Origin: Streptomyces sp. NBC_01754
Lineage (GTDB): Bacteria; Actinomycetota; Actinomycetes; Streptomycetales; Streptomycetaceae
Direction: 5' to 3'
Assembly: GCF_035918015.1 (NCBI RefSeq)
Contig: NZ_CP109132.1
Coordinates: 3,658,001 to 3,722,000, forward strand
DNA: 64,000 bases
Below are positions 38,756 to 47,951 of the stretch, piece by piece. A program made the translations under genes and the position numbers. Numbering within the stretch: position 1 is the stretch's first letter; every line of letters begins with the position of its first letter. The notes under the pieces are model-generated. The model searched no databases, was not told where the DNA came from, and worked only from the letters and a program-made list of their open reading frames with translations.

Positions 38756-39616
38756 ATGGGAGTCATGAAGCGTTTCGAGCAGCGTCTCGAAGGTCTGGTC
38801 AACGGCACCTTCGCCAAGGTCTTCAAGTCCGAGGTGCAGCCGGTCGAGATCGCGGGCGCCCTCCAGCGCGAGTGCGACAACAACGCGACGATCTGGAACC
38901 GCGAGCGGACCGTCGTGCCCAACGACTTCATCGTCGAACTGAGCACCCCCGACTACGAACGCCTCAGCCCGTACTCCGGCCAGCTCGGCGACGAACTGTC
39001 CGGCCTCGTCCGGGACTACGCCAAGCAGCAGCGGTACACCTTCATGGGGCCGATCAAGGTCCACCTGGAGAAGGCGGACGACCTCGACACCGGTCTCTAC
39101 CGTGTCCGCAGCCGGACCCTCGCGTCGAGTACGTCACAACAGCAGGGCCGGCCCGGCGGTCCCTCCCCCCATGCCCAGCCGAACCCGCCCGCCACCCCGC
39201 AGGGGCCGGGCGGTCACGGCTACCCGCCGAGCGCCCCTCCGCCCATGCCCGCGACCCCGCCGCCGGGCGGGCGCACCGGAGGACCGGCCGGCGACTGGCG
39301 TCCCCAGCCCGCGTCCGCACCCGCGCCGGACGCCCAGGTGCGACGCTGGATCGAGATCAACGGCACCCGCCATCAGATCTCCCGCCCGACGTTGGTGATG
39401 GGACGAAGCACCGACGCCGACGTGCGGATCGACGACCCCGGCGTATCGCGCCGGCACTGTGAGATCCGGACCGGAACGCCCTCGACGATCCAGGATCTCG
39501 GGTCCACCAACGGCATCGTGGTGGACGGACAGCACACCACCCGCGCTACGCTCCGCGACGGCTCGCGGATCGTCGTGGGCAGCACCACCATCGTTTACCG
39601 GCAAGCCGAAGGGTGA
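38756..39616 (+). CDS. fhaA: FhaA-type protein: DUF3662 plus FHA domain
   Basis: 286 aa. N-terminal DUF3662 domain (about residues 1-120, FEQRLEGLVNGTFAKVF), a Gly/Pro-rich linker, and a C-terminal FHA domain (LVMGRSTDADVRIDDPGVSRRHCEI ... LGSTNG) that binds phosphothreonine. In mycobacteria FhaA is a PknB substrate and binds the pseudokinase MviN to control peptidoglycan precursor export. GGAGGAGGT lies just upstream of ATG 38756. First gene of the fhaA-fhaB-pstP-rodA-pbpA-pknB block. Confidence 0.94.
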   Translation: MGVMKRFEQRLEGLVNGTFAKVFKSEVQPVEIAGALQRECDNNATIWNRERTVVPNDFIVELSTPDYERLSPYSGQLGDELSGLVRDYAKQQRYTFMGPIKVHLEKADDLDTGLYRVRSRTLASSTSQQQGRPGGPSPHAQPNPPATPQGPGGHGYPPSAPPPMPATPPPGGRTGGPAGDWRPQPASAPAPDAQVRRWIEINGTRHQISRPTLVMGRSTDADVRIDDPGVSRRHCEIRTGTPSTIQDLGSTNGIVVDGQHTTRATLRDGSRIVVGSTTIVYRQAEG

Positions 39617-39626
39617 AGCGGGGGCA

Positions 39627-40142
39627 ATGTCAGAGCTGACCCTGACGGTCATGCGGCTAGGTTTCCTGGCCGTTCTGTGGCTATTCGTGATCGTGGCCGT
39701 CCAGGTCATTCGCAGCGACCTGTTCGGAACGCGTGTCACGCAGCGCGGCTCACGCCGCACCGCTGCCGACGCGCGCCCCCAGCAGGGCCGCCAACAGCAG
39801 ACGGCGCCGCCTCAGCAGCGTCAGCAGTCCGGACGCCAGCGGCGCGGGGCACCCACCAAGCTGGTCGTCTCCGAGGGCACCCTCACCGGCACCACGGTCG
39901 CTCTCCAGGGGCAGACCATCACCCTGGGCCGGGCGCACGACTCGACCATCGTGCTGGACGACGACTACGCGTCCAGCAGGCATGCCAGGATCTACCCGGA
40001 CCGGGACGGCCAATGGATCGTCGAGGACCTCGGGTCCACCAACGGCACCTATCTCGACCGGGCCCGGCTCACCACGCCGACACCTGTTCCGCTGGGCGCG
40101 CCGATCCGCATCGGCAAGACCGTCATCGAGCTGCGGAAGTAG
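39627..40142 (+). CDS. fhaB: FhaB/FipA-type membrane FHA protein
   Basis: 171 aa. One N-terminal membrane helix (MRLGFLAVLWLFVIVAVQVI), a Gln/Arg-rich linker and a C-terminal FHA domain (TLGRAHDSTIVLDDDYASSRHARI, EDLGSTNGTYLD). In mycobacteria the equivalent (FipA) links PknB signalling to FtsZ/FtsQ at division. Ten nt after fhaA. Confidence 0.94.
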   Translation: MSELTLTVMRLGFLAVLWLFVIVAVQVIRSDLFGTRVTQRGSRRTAADARPQQGRQQQTAPPQQRQQSGRQRRGAPTKLVVSEGTLTGTTVALQGQTITLGRAHDSTIVLDDDYASSRHARIYPDRDGQWIVEDLGSTNGTYLDRARLTTPTPVPLGAPIRIGKTVIELRK

Positions 40143-40226
40143 TACGACAATGAGCGAGCGGAGCGAGCGAGCCGCGGTGGTCCTGACCCTGGACCCCGGC
40201 CGGCTCCCGACCGGAGGGTGGGCAGT

Positions 40227-41747
40227 GTGGCTCGAGACCGGCTGTACCCCGAACCGACGGGCGAGGTGCGCATGAGCTTGTCCCTGCGCTTCGCCGCCGG
40301 ATCGCACAAGGGCATGATCCGGGAGGGCAACGAGGACTCGGGTTACGCCGGCCCCCGCCTCCTGGCCATCGCCGACGGCATGGGCGGCCAGGCGGCCGGC
40401 GAGGTCGCCAGCTCCGAGGTGATCTCCACCCTCGTCCAGCTCGATGACGACGTGCCGGGCTCCGACATCCTCACCTCGCTCGGTACGGCGGTCCGGCGGG
40501 CCAACGACCAACTGCGCGTCATGGTCGAGGAGGACCCCCAGCTGGAGGGCATGGGCACCACGCTCACCGCCCTGCTCTGGACCGGTCAGCGCCTCGGCCT
40601 CGTGCACGTCGGCGACTCCCGCGCGTACCTCCTGCGCGACGGCGTGCTGACACAGATCACCCAGGACCACACCTGGGTGCAGCGCCTCGTCGACGAGGGC
40701 AGGATCACCGAGGAGGAAGCCACCACCCATCCGCAGCGCTCACTGCTGATGCGGGCACTGGGCAGCGGCGACCATGTGGAGCCCGACCTCTCCATCCGCG
40801 AGGTCCGCGCCGGCGACCGCTATCTGATCTGCTCCGACGGGCTCTCCGGTGTCGTCTCGCACCAGACGATGGAAGAGACCCTGGCCAGCTACCAGGGCCC
40901 GCAGGAGACCATCCAGGACCTCATCCAGCTCGCCCTGCGCGGCGGCGGCCCCGACAACATCACCTGCATCGTCGCCGACGTCCTGGACGTCGACAGCGGT
41001 GACACCCTCGCCGGGCAGCTCAACGACACCCCGGTCGTCGTGGGCGCCGTCGCCGAGAACCAGGCCGCCCAGCTGAACGACGGGCGGGCCATGGAGACGC
41101 CCGCCGGTCGCGCCGCCGGTCTCGGCCGCACCGTCCCGCCGCCCGCCGGAGGCTTCGGTCCGCCCGGCAGCGGCGACGACCTCGGCTACGGCTCCGGCCC
41201 GGACGACGCCTTCGACTCGTACACCGACGACGACTTCGTCAAACCGCGCGGCGGCCGCAGGTGGCTGAAGCGCTCGATCTACCTCGTGCTGGCGCTGGCC
41301 GTCATCGGCGGTGGCGTCTACGGCGGCTACCGCTGGACTCAGACCCAGTTCTACGTGGGTGTCGAGAACGACAACGTCGCGCTCTTCCGGGGGATCAGCC
41401 AGGACCTCGCCTGGGTGGATCTCTCGAAGGTCGAGGAGAGCACCACGATCGAACTGAAGTACCTCCCGCCCTACCAGCGCAAGCAGGTCGAGGCGACCAT
41501 CGCCGAGGGCAACCTCGCCGACGCCCGCAAGAAGGTCGGCGAACTCGAGGTGCAGGCCTCCGCCTGCAAGAAGGACGCCCAGCGCCGCGCGGCCGAGGCG
41601 GAAGCCGCCAAGAGCCAGGACGCCGACGCCGACAGCACTTCCGCCACGTCCCCCGACGAGGCGTCCAAGAAGACCGCGACTCCCACTCCCGGCCCCAGCC
41701 TCTCGGAGGAAGAGAAGAAGCTGGTCCCGCAGTGCGGTAAGCAGTAA
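40227..41747 (+). CDS. pstP: PP2C-type Ser/Thr phosphatase PstP
   Basis: 506 aa from GTG 40227 (GGAGG at 9 nt); ATG 40272 with GAGG at 5 nt gives a 491-aa form. PPM metal motifs: EGNEDSG, ADGMGG, GDSRAYL, SDGLSG, GGPDNIT. Phosphatase about residues 16-255, acidic juxtamembrane linker, one membrane helix (about 353-370), then an outer region ending in a charged Lys/Glu/Ser tail. Reverses phosphorylation by PknB-type kinases and so controls RodA/PBP-linked wall growth. Acidic outer tail is long compared with mycobacterial PstP. Confidence 0.94.
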   Translation: MARDRLYPEPTGEVRMSLSLRFAAGSHKGMIREGNEDSGYAGPRLLAIADGMGGQAAGEVASSEVISTLVQLDDDVPGSDILTSLGTAVRRANDQLRVMVEEDPQLEGMGTTLTALLWTGQRLGLVHVGDSRAYLLRDGVLTQITQDHTWVQRLVDEGRITEEEATTHPQRSLLMRALGSGDHVEPDLSIREVRAGDRYLICSDGLSGVVSHQTMEETLASYQGPQETIQDLIQLALRGGGPDNITCIVADVLDVDSGDTLAGQLNDTPVVVGAVAENQAAQLNDGRAMETPAGRAAGLGRTVPPPAGGFGPPGSGDDLGYGSGPDDAFDSYTDDDFVKPRGGRRWLKRSIYLVLALAVIGGGVYGGYRWTQTQFYVGVENDNVALFRGISQDLAWVDLSKVEESTTIELKYLPPYQRKQVEATIAEGNLADARKKVGELEVQASACKKDAQRRAAEAEAAKSQDADADSTSATSPDEASKKTATPTPGPSLSEEEKKLVPQCGKQ

Positions 41748-41770
41748 AGCCGTAGGGGGCCTTCAGCACC

Positions 41771-43171
41771 ATGAGCGTTGTCACCAACACCACCACCATC
41801 GGCGCGATCGACGCACCCAGCCGCCGCAACACCGAGCTGGCACTGGTCGCCTTCGCGGTACTGATCTCGGTCTTCGCGTACGCCAACGTGGGCCTCGCCC
41901 TCAACGGCGAACTGCCCGCCGGCATGCTCGGATACGGGCTGGGCCTCGCCCTGCTCGGCGGCATAGGGCACTTGGCGGTCCGCCGGTTCGCCCGGTACTC
42001 GGACCCGCTGCTGCTGCCGCTGGCGACCCTGCTCAACGGGCTGGGGCTCGCGCTCATCTGGCGCCTGGACCAGTCGGAGCGGTTGAACGCGCTGCCCAGC
42101 TTCGCGCCCGCCGCCTCGAAGCAGTTGATCTTTTCGGCGTTCGGGGTGGCCCTGTTCGTCGGTGTGCTGCTCCTCCTCAAGGACCACCGCATCCTCCAGC
42201 GCTACACCTACATCTCCATGGTCGTGGCGCTGGTCCTGCTCGTCCTGCCGATGTTCTTCCCCGCGCAGTTCGGCGCGAAGATCTGGATCACCATCCCGGG
42301 TGTCGGATCACTCCAGCCCGCCGAGTTCTCCAAGATCATCATCGCCGTCTTCTTCTCCGGCTATCTCATGGTCAAGCGCGACGCCCTGGCCCTGGCCAGC
42401 CGCCGTTTCATGGGCATGTACCTCCCCCGCGGGCGTGACCTCGGGCCGATCCTGGTGATCTGGGCGATCTCGATCCTCATCCTGGTCTTCGAGACGGACC
42501 TCGGAACCTCGCTGCTGTTCTTCGGCATGTTCGTCGTCATGCTGTACGTGGCGACCGAGCGCACCAGCTGGATCGTGTTCGGCCTGCTGATGTCCGCCGT
42601 CGGCGCGGTCGGTGTCGCCACCTTCGAGAAGCACGTCCAGGACCGTGTGACCGCCTGGCTCGACCCGTTCGCCGGCTGGAACACGCACGGCCCCAGTGAG
42701 CAGATGGCACAGGTCCTGATGTCGTTCGGGTCCGGCGGCACACTCGGCACCGGGCTGGGCCAGGGCCACTCCGACCTGATCCTGTTCGCGGCCAACACCG
42801 ACTTCATCCTGGCCACCGTGGGCGAGGAACTCGGCCTCGCGGGCATGATGGCGTTCCTCCTGCTGTACGGCCTGATCGTCGAACGCGGTGTACGCACCGC
42901 GCTCGCCGCCCGCGACCCGTTCGGCAAGCTTCTGGCGATCGGTCTCTCCGGGGCCTTCGCCATCCAGGTCTTCGTGGTCGCCGGCGGTGTCATGGGCCTC
43001 ATCCCGCTGACGGGTATGACCATGCCCTTCCTCGCGGCCGGTGGTTCGTCCGTGATCGCCAACTGGGCGCTGATCGGCATCCTGATCCGGATCAGCGACA
43101 CCGCCCGCCGCCCGGCGCCGTCCCCCGCGCCGTCCCCGGACGCCGAGATGACCCAGGTGGTCCGACCATGA
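41771..43171 (+). CDS. rodA: FtsW/RodA/SpoVE-family peptidoglycan glycosyltransferase
   Basis: 466 aa, about ten membrane helices. SEDS family: GAKIWITIPGVGSLQPAEFSKI, the conserved WLDPFAGW and ATVGEELGLAG, and the C-terminal signature GMTMPFLAAGGSSV. Polymerises lipid II together with the class B PBP encoded immediately downstream; ATGA overlap. By position this is the RodA-type copy of the pknB cluster, not division FtsW. Confidence 0.94.
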   Translation: MSVVTNTTTIGAIDAPSRRNTELALVAFAVLISVFAYANVGLALNGELPAGMLGYGLGLALLGGIGHLAVRRFARYSDPLLLPLATLLNGLGLALIWRLDQSERLNALPSFAPAASKQLIFSAFGVALFVGVLLLLKDHRILQRYTYISMVVALVLLVLPMFFPAQFGAKIWITIPGVGSLQPAEFSKIIIAVFFSGYLMVKRDALALASRRFMGMYLPRGRDLGPILVIWAISILILVFETDLGTSLLFFGMFVVMLYVATERTSWIVFGLLMSAVGAVGVATFEKHVQDRVTAWLDPFAGWNTHGPSEQMAQVLMSFGSGGTLGTGLGQGHSDLILFAANTDFILATVGEELGLAGMMAFLLLYGLIVERGVRTALAARDPFGKLLAIGLSGAFAIQVFVVAGGVMGLIPLTGMTMPFLAAGGSSVIANWALIGILIRISDTARRPAPSPAPSPDAEMTQVVRP

Positions 43172-44625
43172 ACAAGCCGCTCCGCCGGGTCGCGATGTTC
43201 TGCGGGATCCTCGTGCTGGCTCTGCTCGTACGGACCAACTACCTCCAGTACGTCCGCGCCGACGAGCTGAGCACCAACGAACACAACCGCCGCGTCCAGA
43301 TCGAGCGGTACGCGCACCAGCGGGGCGACATCATCGTCGACGGAGAACCGGTCACCGGTTCCGTCGAGACCACGGACAGCGACTTCACCTACAAACGGGT
43401 CTGGAAGGACGGCGCCATGTGGGCGCCCGTCACCGGCTACTCCTCGCAGGCCTTCGACTCCTCGCAGCTGGAGAACCTCGAGGACGGCATCCTCACCGGC
43501 AACAGCGACCAGTTGTTCTTCGACCGGACGCTCTCGATGTTCACCGGCGAGAAGCAGACCGGCGGAAACGTCGTCACCACCCTCGACGCCGCCGCCCAGA
43601 AGGCCGCCTTCGAGGGGCTCGGCGGCAAGAAGGGCGCCGTCGCCGCGCTCGACCCGCGGACGGGCGCGATCCTGGCACTGGCCAGCACCCCCTCGTACGA
43701 CCCCTCGGTCTTCGCGGGCAACTCCCTCAAGGACTCGGACGCCCGGCAGAAGCTCCTGGACGACAAGGACAAGCCGATGCTGAACCGGGCCCTGCGGGAG
43801 ACCTACCCGCCCGGCTCGACGTTCAAGGTCGTCACGGCCGCGGCGGCGCTGGAGAACGGCCTCTACACCGACATCGACGCCGAGACGGAGTCCCCGCTGC
43901 CCTGGCGGCTCCCACAGTCGACCAACCTGCTCCAGAACGAGGGCAGCATCCCGTGCGAGAACGCCTCGCTCCGGGAGGCCCTGCGCTGGTCCTGCAACAC
44001 GGTCTTCGGCAAGATGAGCGACGACCTCGGCAACGACAAGATGATCGAGCAGGCCGACAAGTTCGGCTTCAACAAAGAGGTCTTCACCCCGGTCCGCGCC
44101 GACGCCAGCGTCTACCCGAAGGACAACGAGCCGCAGAACGCCATGGCGGGCATCGGCCAGGCGTCCAACCGCGCCACCCCTCTCCAGATGGCCATGGTGG
44201 CCTCGGCGATCGCCAACGACGGCAAGCTCATGCAGCCGTACATGGTCGCCGAACGGCAGGCACCCAACCTGGACGTCATCTACACGCACGACAAGGAGCA
44301 GCTCAGCCGTCCCCTCTCGGCGGAGAACGCCCAGAAGATCCAGCAGATGATGGAGACCGTCGTCGAGAACGGGACGGGAACCAGGGCGCAGATCGACGGC
44401 GTCACTGTCGGTGGCAAGACCGGAACCGCGCAGCACGGCCTCAACAACAGCGAGAAGCCGTACGCCTGGTTCATCTCGTACGCCAAGACCGACAGCGGCT
44501 CACCGGTCGCCGTCGCCGTGGTCGTCGAGGACGGCGAGGCCAACCGGGACGACATCACCGGAGGCGGCCTGGCCGCACCGATCGCCAAGAGTGTGATGAA
44601 GGCCGTACTCGACGGAAACAAGTGA
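43168..44625 (+). CDS. pbpA: Class B penicillin-binding protein PbpA
   Basis: 485 aa. N-terminal membrane anchor (VAMFCGILVLALLVRTNYL), PBP dimerisation domain, and transpeptidase with STFK (Ser nucleophile, in YPPGSTFKVV), SCN (RWSCNTVF) and KTG (GGKTGTAQ). Cross-links the glycan made by the adjacent RodA. The pair is typical of actinobacterial elongation/sporulation wall synthesis. Confidence 0.95.
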   Translation: MNKPLRRVAMFCGILVLALLVRTNYLQYVRADELSTNEHNRRVQIERYAHQRGDIIVDGEPVTGSVETTDSDFTYKRVWKDGAMWAPVTGYSSQAFDSSQLENLEDGILTGNSDQLFFDRTLSMFTGEKQTGGNVVTTLDAAAQKAAFEGLGGKKGAVAALDPRTGAILALASTPSYDPSVFAGNSLKDSDARQKLLDDKDKPMLNRALRETYPPGSTFKVVTAAAALENGLYTDIDAETESPLPWRLPQSTNLLQNEGSIPCENASLREALRWSCNTVFGKMSDDLGNDKMIEQADKFGFNKEVFTPVRADASVYPKDNEPQNAMAGIGQASNRATPLQMAMVASAIANDGKLMQPYMVAERQAPNLDVIYTHDKEQLSRPLSAENAQKIQQMMETVVENGTGTRAQIDGVTVGGKTGTAQHGLNNSEKPYAWFISYAKTDSGSPVAVAVVVEDGEANRDDITGGGLAAPIAKSVMKAVLDGNK

Positions 44626-44793
44626 CTGACGTCACAACTTCTGTCCACTCCCGCACACGGGGATACCGGTCGGATATCAGCTGACGGGTGCGGGGGGATC
44701 ACTCCGGGCCGGCCCGGTAGCGTAAGCGCCAACAGCGCACCGCCGGACCACACACGGGTGCGGTCGGGACTGACGGAGAGGGCTGGATCAGTT

Positions 44794-46761
44794 ATGGAAG
44801 AGCCGCGTCGCCTCGGCGGCCGGTACGAGCTGGGCTCGGTGCTCGGCCGTGGTGGCATGGCCGAGGTCTACCTCGCGCACGACACCCGGCTCGGCCGCAC
44901 CGTAGCTGTGAAGACGCTGCGGGCCGATCTCGCCCGCGACCCGTCCTTCCAGGCCCGGTTCCGCCGGGAGGCCCAGTCGGCCGCCTCGCTCAACCACCCG
45001 GCGATCGTCGCCGTCTACGACACCGGCGAGGACTACGTCGACGGTGTGTCCATCCCGTACATCGTGATGGAGTACGTCGACGGCTCCACGCTCAGAGAGC
45101 TGCTGCACTCAGGCCGCCGGCTGCTGCCGGAGCGCATCCTGGAGATGACGGTCGGGATCCTCCAGGCACTGGAGTACTCGCACCGCGCCGGGATCGTCCA
45201 CCGCGACATCAAGCCGGCGAACGTCATGCTGACCCGCACCGGCCAGGTCAAGGTCATGGACTTCGGCATCGCCCGGGCCATGGGTGACTCCGGCATGACG
45301 ATGACCCAGACCGCGGCCGTCATCGGCACCGCCCAGTACCTCTCCCCGGAGCAGGCCAAGGGCGAGCAGGTCGACGCGCGCTCCGACCTGTACTCCACCG
45401 GCTGTCTGCTCTACGAACTCCTCGCGGTACGGCCGCCGTTCGTCGGGGACTCGCCCGTCGCGGTGGCCTACCAGCACGTACGCGAGGAGCCTCAGCCGCC
45501 GAGCACCTTCGACCCCGAGATCACGCCCGCGATGGACGCGATCGTGCTGAAGGCGCTCACCAAGGACCCCGACTACCGCTACCAGTCGGCCGACGAGATG
45601 CGCGCCGACATCGAAGCCTGCCTCGACGGCCAGCCGGTCGCCGCCGCGGCGGCGATGGGCGCCGGGGGGTACGGAGGCTACGACGGTTACGGCAACGACC
45701 AGCCCACCACGGCCATGCACCCGGCGGACCCGAACGGCGCCCCGACCTCCATGCTGCCCCCGGTCAATCCGGACGACGGCGGCTACGACGACCGTACGGG
45801 CCGCCGGCGCCAGCAGAAGAAGAGCAACACCTCGACGATCCTGCTGGTCGTCGCCGGCATCCTGGTACTGGTCGGCGCGATCCTGATCGGCCGCATCGTC
45901 TTCTCCGGCGACGACGTCGGCAAAGAGGTCCCGTCGCCGAAGCTGGTGGGCACCACGGTCAAGCAGGCGCAGAGCTACGCGGACACCTCCGAGGTCGTCC
46001 TCAAGATCGGCTCCGAGGAACCGTGCGAGGAGCAGGCCGAGGGCAAGATCTGCAGTCAGGACCCCGCCGCGGGCGAGACGATGAAGAAGGGCGACACCGT
46101 CACCGTCGTCGTCTCCACCGGCGCACCCGACGTCGAGGTGCCCGACGTCCTGGAGAAGTCGGAGACCAGTGCCCGGAAGTACCTGGAGGACAAGGGCTTC
46201 ACGGTGAAGGTGAAGTCGATCGAGTCCGACAGCACACCCGACACGGTCATCGAGCAGGATCCGGGGCCCCTCGAGAAGGCCAAGAAGGAGTCCGAGGTCA
46301 CGATCACCGTGGCCAAGGAGAAGCTGCTGGACCTGCCGGTCGTCAACCGGTCCTTCGACGACGCGGTGGACCAGCTCAAGCGCATCGGCTTCACCAACAT
46401 CTCCTCGCAGGAAGCCGATTCGGACGAACCGCAGGGCACGGTCGTCGGCCAGACCCCGGAGGGTCCGAGCAGGCAGGCCAAGGACACCCAGATCGTCCTG
46501 AGGGTCTCCAAGGGCCCCGCCCAGCCGGAGCAGGTGCCGGTGCCGGACCTGCAGCACAAGACACTCGGTGAGGCCAAGGCCGCACTGGCCGAGGCCGGGC
46601 TGCAGATCGTCGTCACCGGCCCCGGCGACGACAACGCGAAGGTCTTCGGCTTCCAGCCGCAGGCAGGCCAGATGGTCGACAAGGACAGCACGGTCACCGT
46701 CCGGACACTGCCGGGCGGCGACGGCGGGATCTTCGGCGGCCGGTCCGGGTCGTCGGACTGA
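44794..46761 (+). CDS. pknB: Ser/Thr protein kinase PknB with four PASTA domains
   Basis: 655 aa from ATG 44794 (GGAGAGGG upstream). Kinase domain about 11-275: LGRGGMAEVYLA, K40, HRDIKPAN (Asp138), DFG (Asp156), activation loop GMTMTQTAAVIGTAQY. Single membrane helix about 347-369. Outer part about 380-642 holds four PASTA repeats, each starting near VPxxxG-type motifs (KLVGTTVKQA, VPDVLEKSETSA, LPVVNRSFDDA, VPDLQHKTLGEA), which sense lipid II or muropeptides. Master kinase for fha, pstP and wall genes upstream. A 168-bp gap after pbpA allows its own promoter. Confidence 0.96.
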   Translation: MEEPRRLGGRYELGSVLGRGGMAEVYLAHDTRLGRTVAVKTLRADLARDPSFQARFRREAQSAASLNHPAIVAVYDTGEDYVDGVSIPYIVMEYVDGSTLRELLHSGRRLLPERILEMTVGILQALEYSHRAGIVHRDIKPANVMLTRTGQVKVMDFGIARAMGDSGMTMTQTAAVIGTAQYLSPEQAKGEQVDARSDLYSTGCLLYELLAVRPPFVGDSPVAVAYQHVREEPQPPSTFDPEITPAMDAIVLKALTKDPDYRYQSADEMRADIEACLDGQPVAAAAAMGAGGYGGYDGYGNDQPTTAMHPADPNGAPTSMLPPVNPDDGGYDDRTGRRRQQKKSNTSTILLVVAGILVLVGAILIGRIVFSGDDVGKEVPSPKLVGTTVKQAQSYADTSEVVLKIGSEEPCEEQAEGKICSQDPAAGETMKKGDTVTVVVSTGAPDVEVPDVLEKSETSARKYLEDKGFTVKVKSIESDSTPDTVIEQDPGPLEKAKKESEVTITVAKEKLLDLPVVNRSFDDAVDQLKRIGFTNISSQEADSDEPQGTVVGQTPEGPSRQAKDTQIVLRVSKGPAQPEQVPVPDLQHKTLGEAKAALAEAGLQIVVTGPGDDNAKVFGFQPQAGQMVDKDSTVTVRTLPGGDGGIFGGRSGSSD

Positions 46762-46787
46762 CCACCCGGCGCCGACGCGCCGCCCCT

Positions 46788-46820
46788 GGGCCCCGGTCAC
46801 CTCGACGGTGACCGGGGCCC
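46788..46820 (+). terminator. pknB terminator
   Basis: Perfect 14-bp stem GGGCCCCGGTCACC (46788-46801) with GGTGACCGGGGCCC (46807-46820), 5-nt loop, 26 nt past the stop. Confidence 0.9.
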
Positions 46821-46937
46821 TTCGCTGTCCCCACCGGACGTACCGAGCCCGAGGCCTACGGAACCTACGGACGTACTGGGGCATGACAGCGTGAAACGGA
46901 TTGTGTCCCCATATGGCCTGACTCGTCGGACAGCAGG

Positions 46938-47144
46938 GGGCGGCGTATCGACGGCCCCGCACGCGAGAGGCGGGAGTTCGTCGGCACCAAGTCACTTCAC
47001 CGGGCCGACGTGGCCGTGTACGTGGCGACCTGCCCGTTCTCCCGAGAAGCACACGACATCGCGGTGCAGGCCGGTGTCACCGCCGTCCACCGAGTGCTGC
47101 TGGAGGCCGGGAGCCCGGGCCCGGCCCTTCAGGTGCTGCGCTGA
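46938..47144 (+). pseudogene. 3' remnant of an Mrr-type restriction endonuclease-like gene
   Basis: One frame ending at TGA 47142-47144 reads FVGTKSLHRADVAVYVA then TCPFSREAHDIAVQAGVTAV, which resembles the C terminus of Mrr-cat (RecB-like nuclease) proteins. The catalytic D-QxK portion and any start are missing upstream, where only the pknB terminator and unrelated sequence occur. Fragment of about 65 codons; probably a decayed gene. Likeness is from memory and should be treated as provisional. The rest of 46762-47181 contains no gene. Confidence 0.5.
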
Positions 47145-47181
47145 AGCCCGCCACCCGGACGCCGAGGGGGCCCCGGACGGC

Positions 47182-47916
47182 TCAGCGCAGTTCGGCAGGC
47201 TTCGTGCGGTCCTGGTCGACCTTCTCCGTACGGACCAGCTCACCCCACACGATGTAGCGGTACGTCGACGTGTAGACCGGCGTGCACGTGGTCAGCGTGA
47301 TGTAGCGGCCGGGCTTCTTCACCCCGGACTCCTTCGGCACCGGTGCGATCGCGTCGACGTTGTACTTCGACGTCTCCGGGAGCTCCGCGTAGACCTTGTA
47401 GACGTACCAGGTGTCCTTGGTCTCGAAGACGATCGCGTCGCCCTTCCCGACCTTGTCGATGTTGTGGAACTTGGCGCCGTGCCCGTCCCGGTGCGCGGCG
47501 AGCGTGAAGTTGCCCTCCTCGTCCGAGGGCAGCGCCGACTTCACCGGGTCCGTGTAGTACCCGGCGATCCCGTTGTTGAGGGTCTCGGGGTCGGTGCCCT
47601 TCTTGACCAGCACCTCACCGTTCTTCATGGCGGGTACGTGCAGGAAGCCGATGCCGTCCTTGGTGTCCAGCTCGCCGGGACCGCGGCCCTGGGCCCAGTG
47701 GCCGCGGACGGTGTCGCCCTGCTTTCCGGCCTCCCGGTCGGCGAGCACGTTGGTCCACCACAGCGAGTAGGCGACGAAGAGACCCAGCACGAGGCCCGCG
47801 GTGATCAGCAGTTCACCGAGGAGGCTCACCGCCGCCGCGACGGGATGGCGGCTCCGGCGCCGCGCCGGGGGCACCGCCACCTCGGCACGCTCTTCCTGCT
47901 CGGTCCTCGCTGCCAC
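47182..47916 (-). CDS. srtE2: Class E sortase (SrtE2 position)
   Basis: 244 aa. N-terminal membrane helix (LLITAGLVLGLFVAYSLWW), then the sortase barrel with catalytic His in LAAHRDGHGAKF, Cys in TLTTCTP and Arg in TSTYRYIVWG. Class E sortases attach LAXTG proteins such as chaplins to peptidoglycan and are needed for aerial growth. GTG has AGGGG 8 nt upstream. 35 nt after a second sortase gene, so co-transcribed. Confidence 0.93.
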   Translation of the reverse strand: MAARTEQEERAEVAVPPARRRSRHPVAAAVSLLGELLITAGLVLGLFVAYSLWWTNVLADREAGKQGDTVRGHWAQGRGPGELDTKDGIGFLHVPAMKNGEVLVKKGTDPETLNNGIAGYYTDPVKSALPSDEEGNFTLAAHRDGHGAKFHNIDKVGKGDAIVFETKDTWYVYKVYAELPETSKYNVDAIAPVPKESGVKKPGRYITLTTCTPVYTSTYRYIVWGELVRTEKVDQDRTKPAELR

Positions 47917-47951
47917 CGCACCCGCCCCTGTCGTGATGTCGCCCAGCCCGC

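Noticed and set aside
42361..44436. 691-codon open frame on the - strand
   Set aside because: Antisense to rodA and pbpA, both with intact catalytic motifs and coupled starts.
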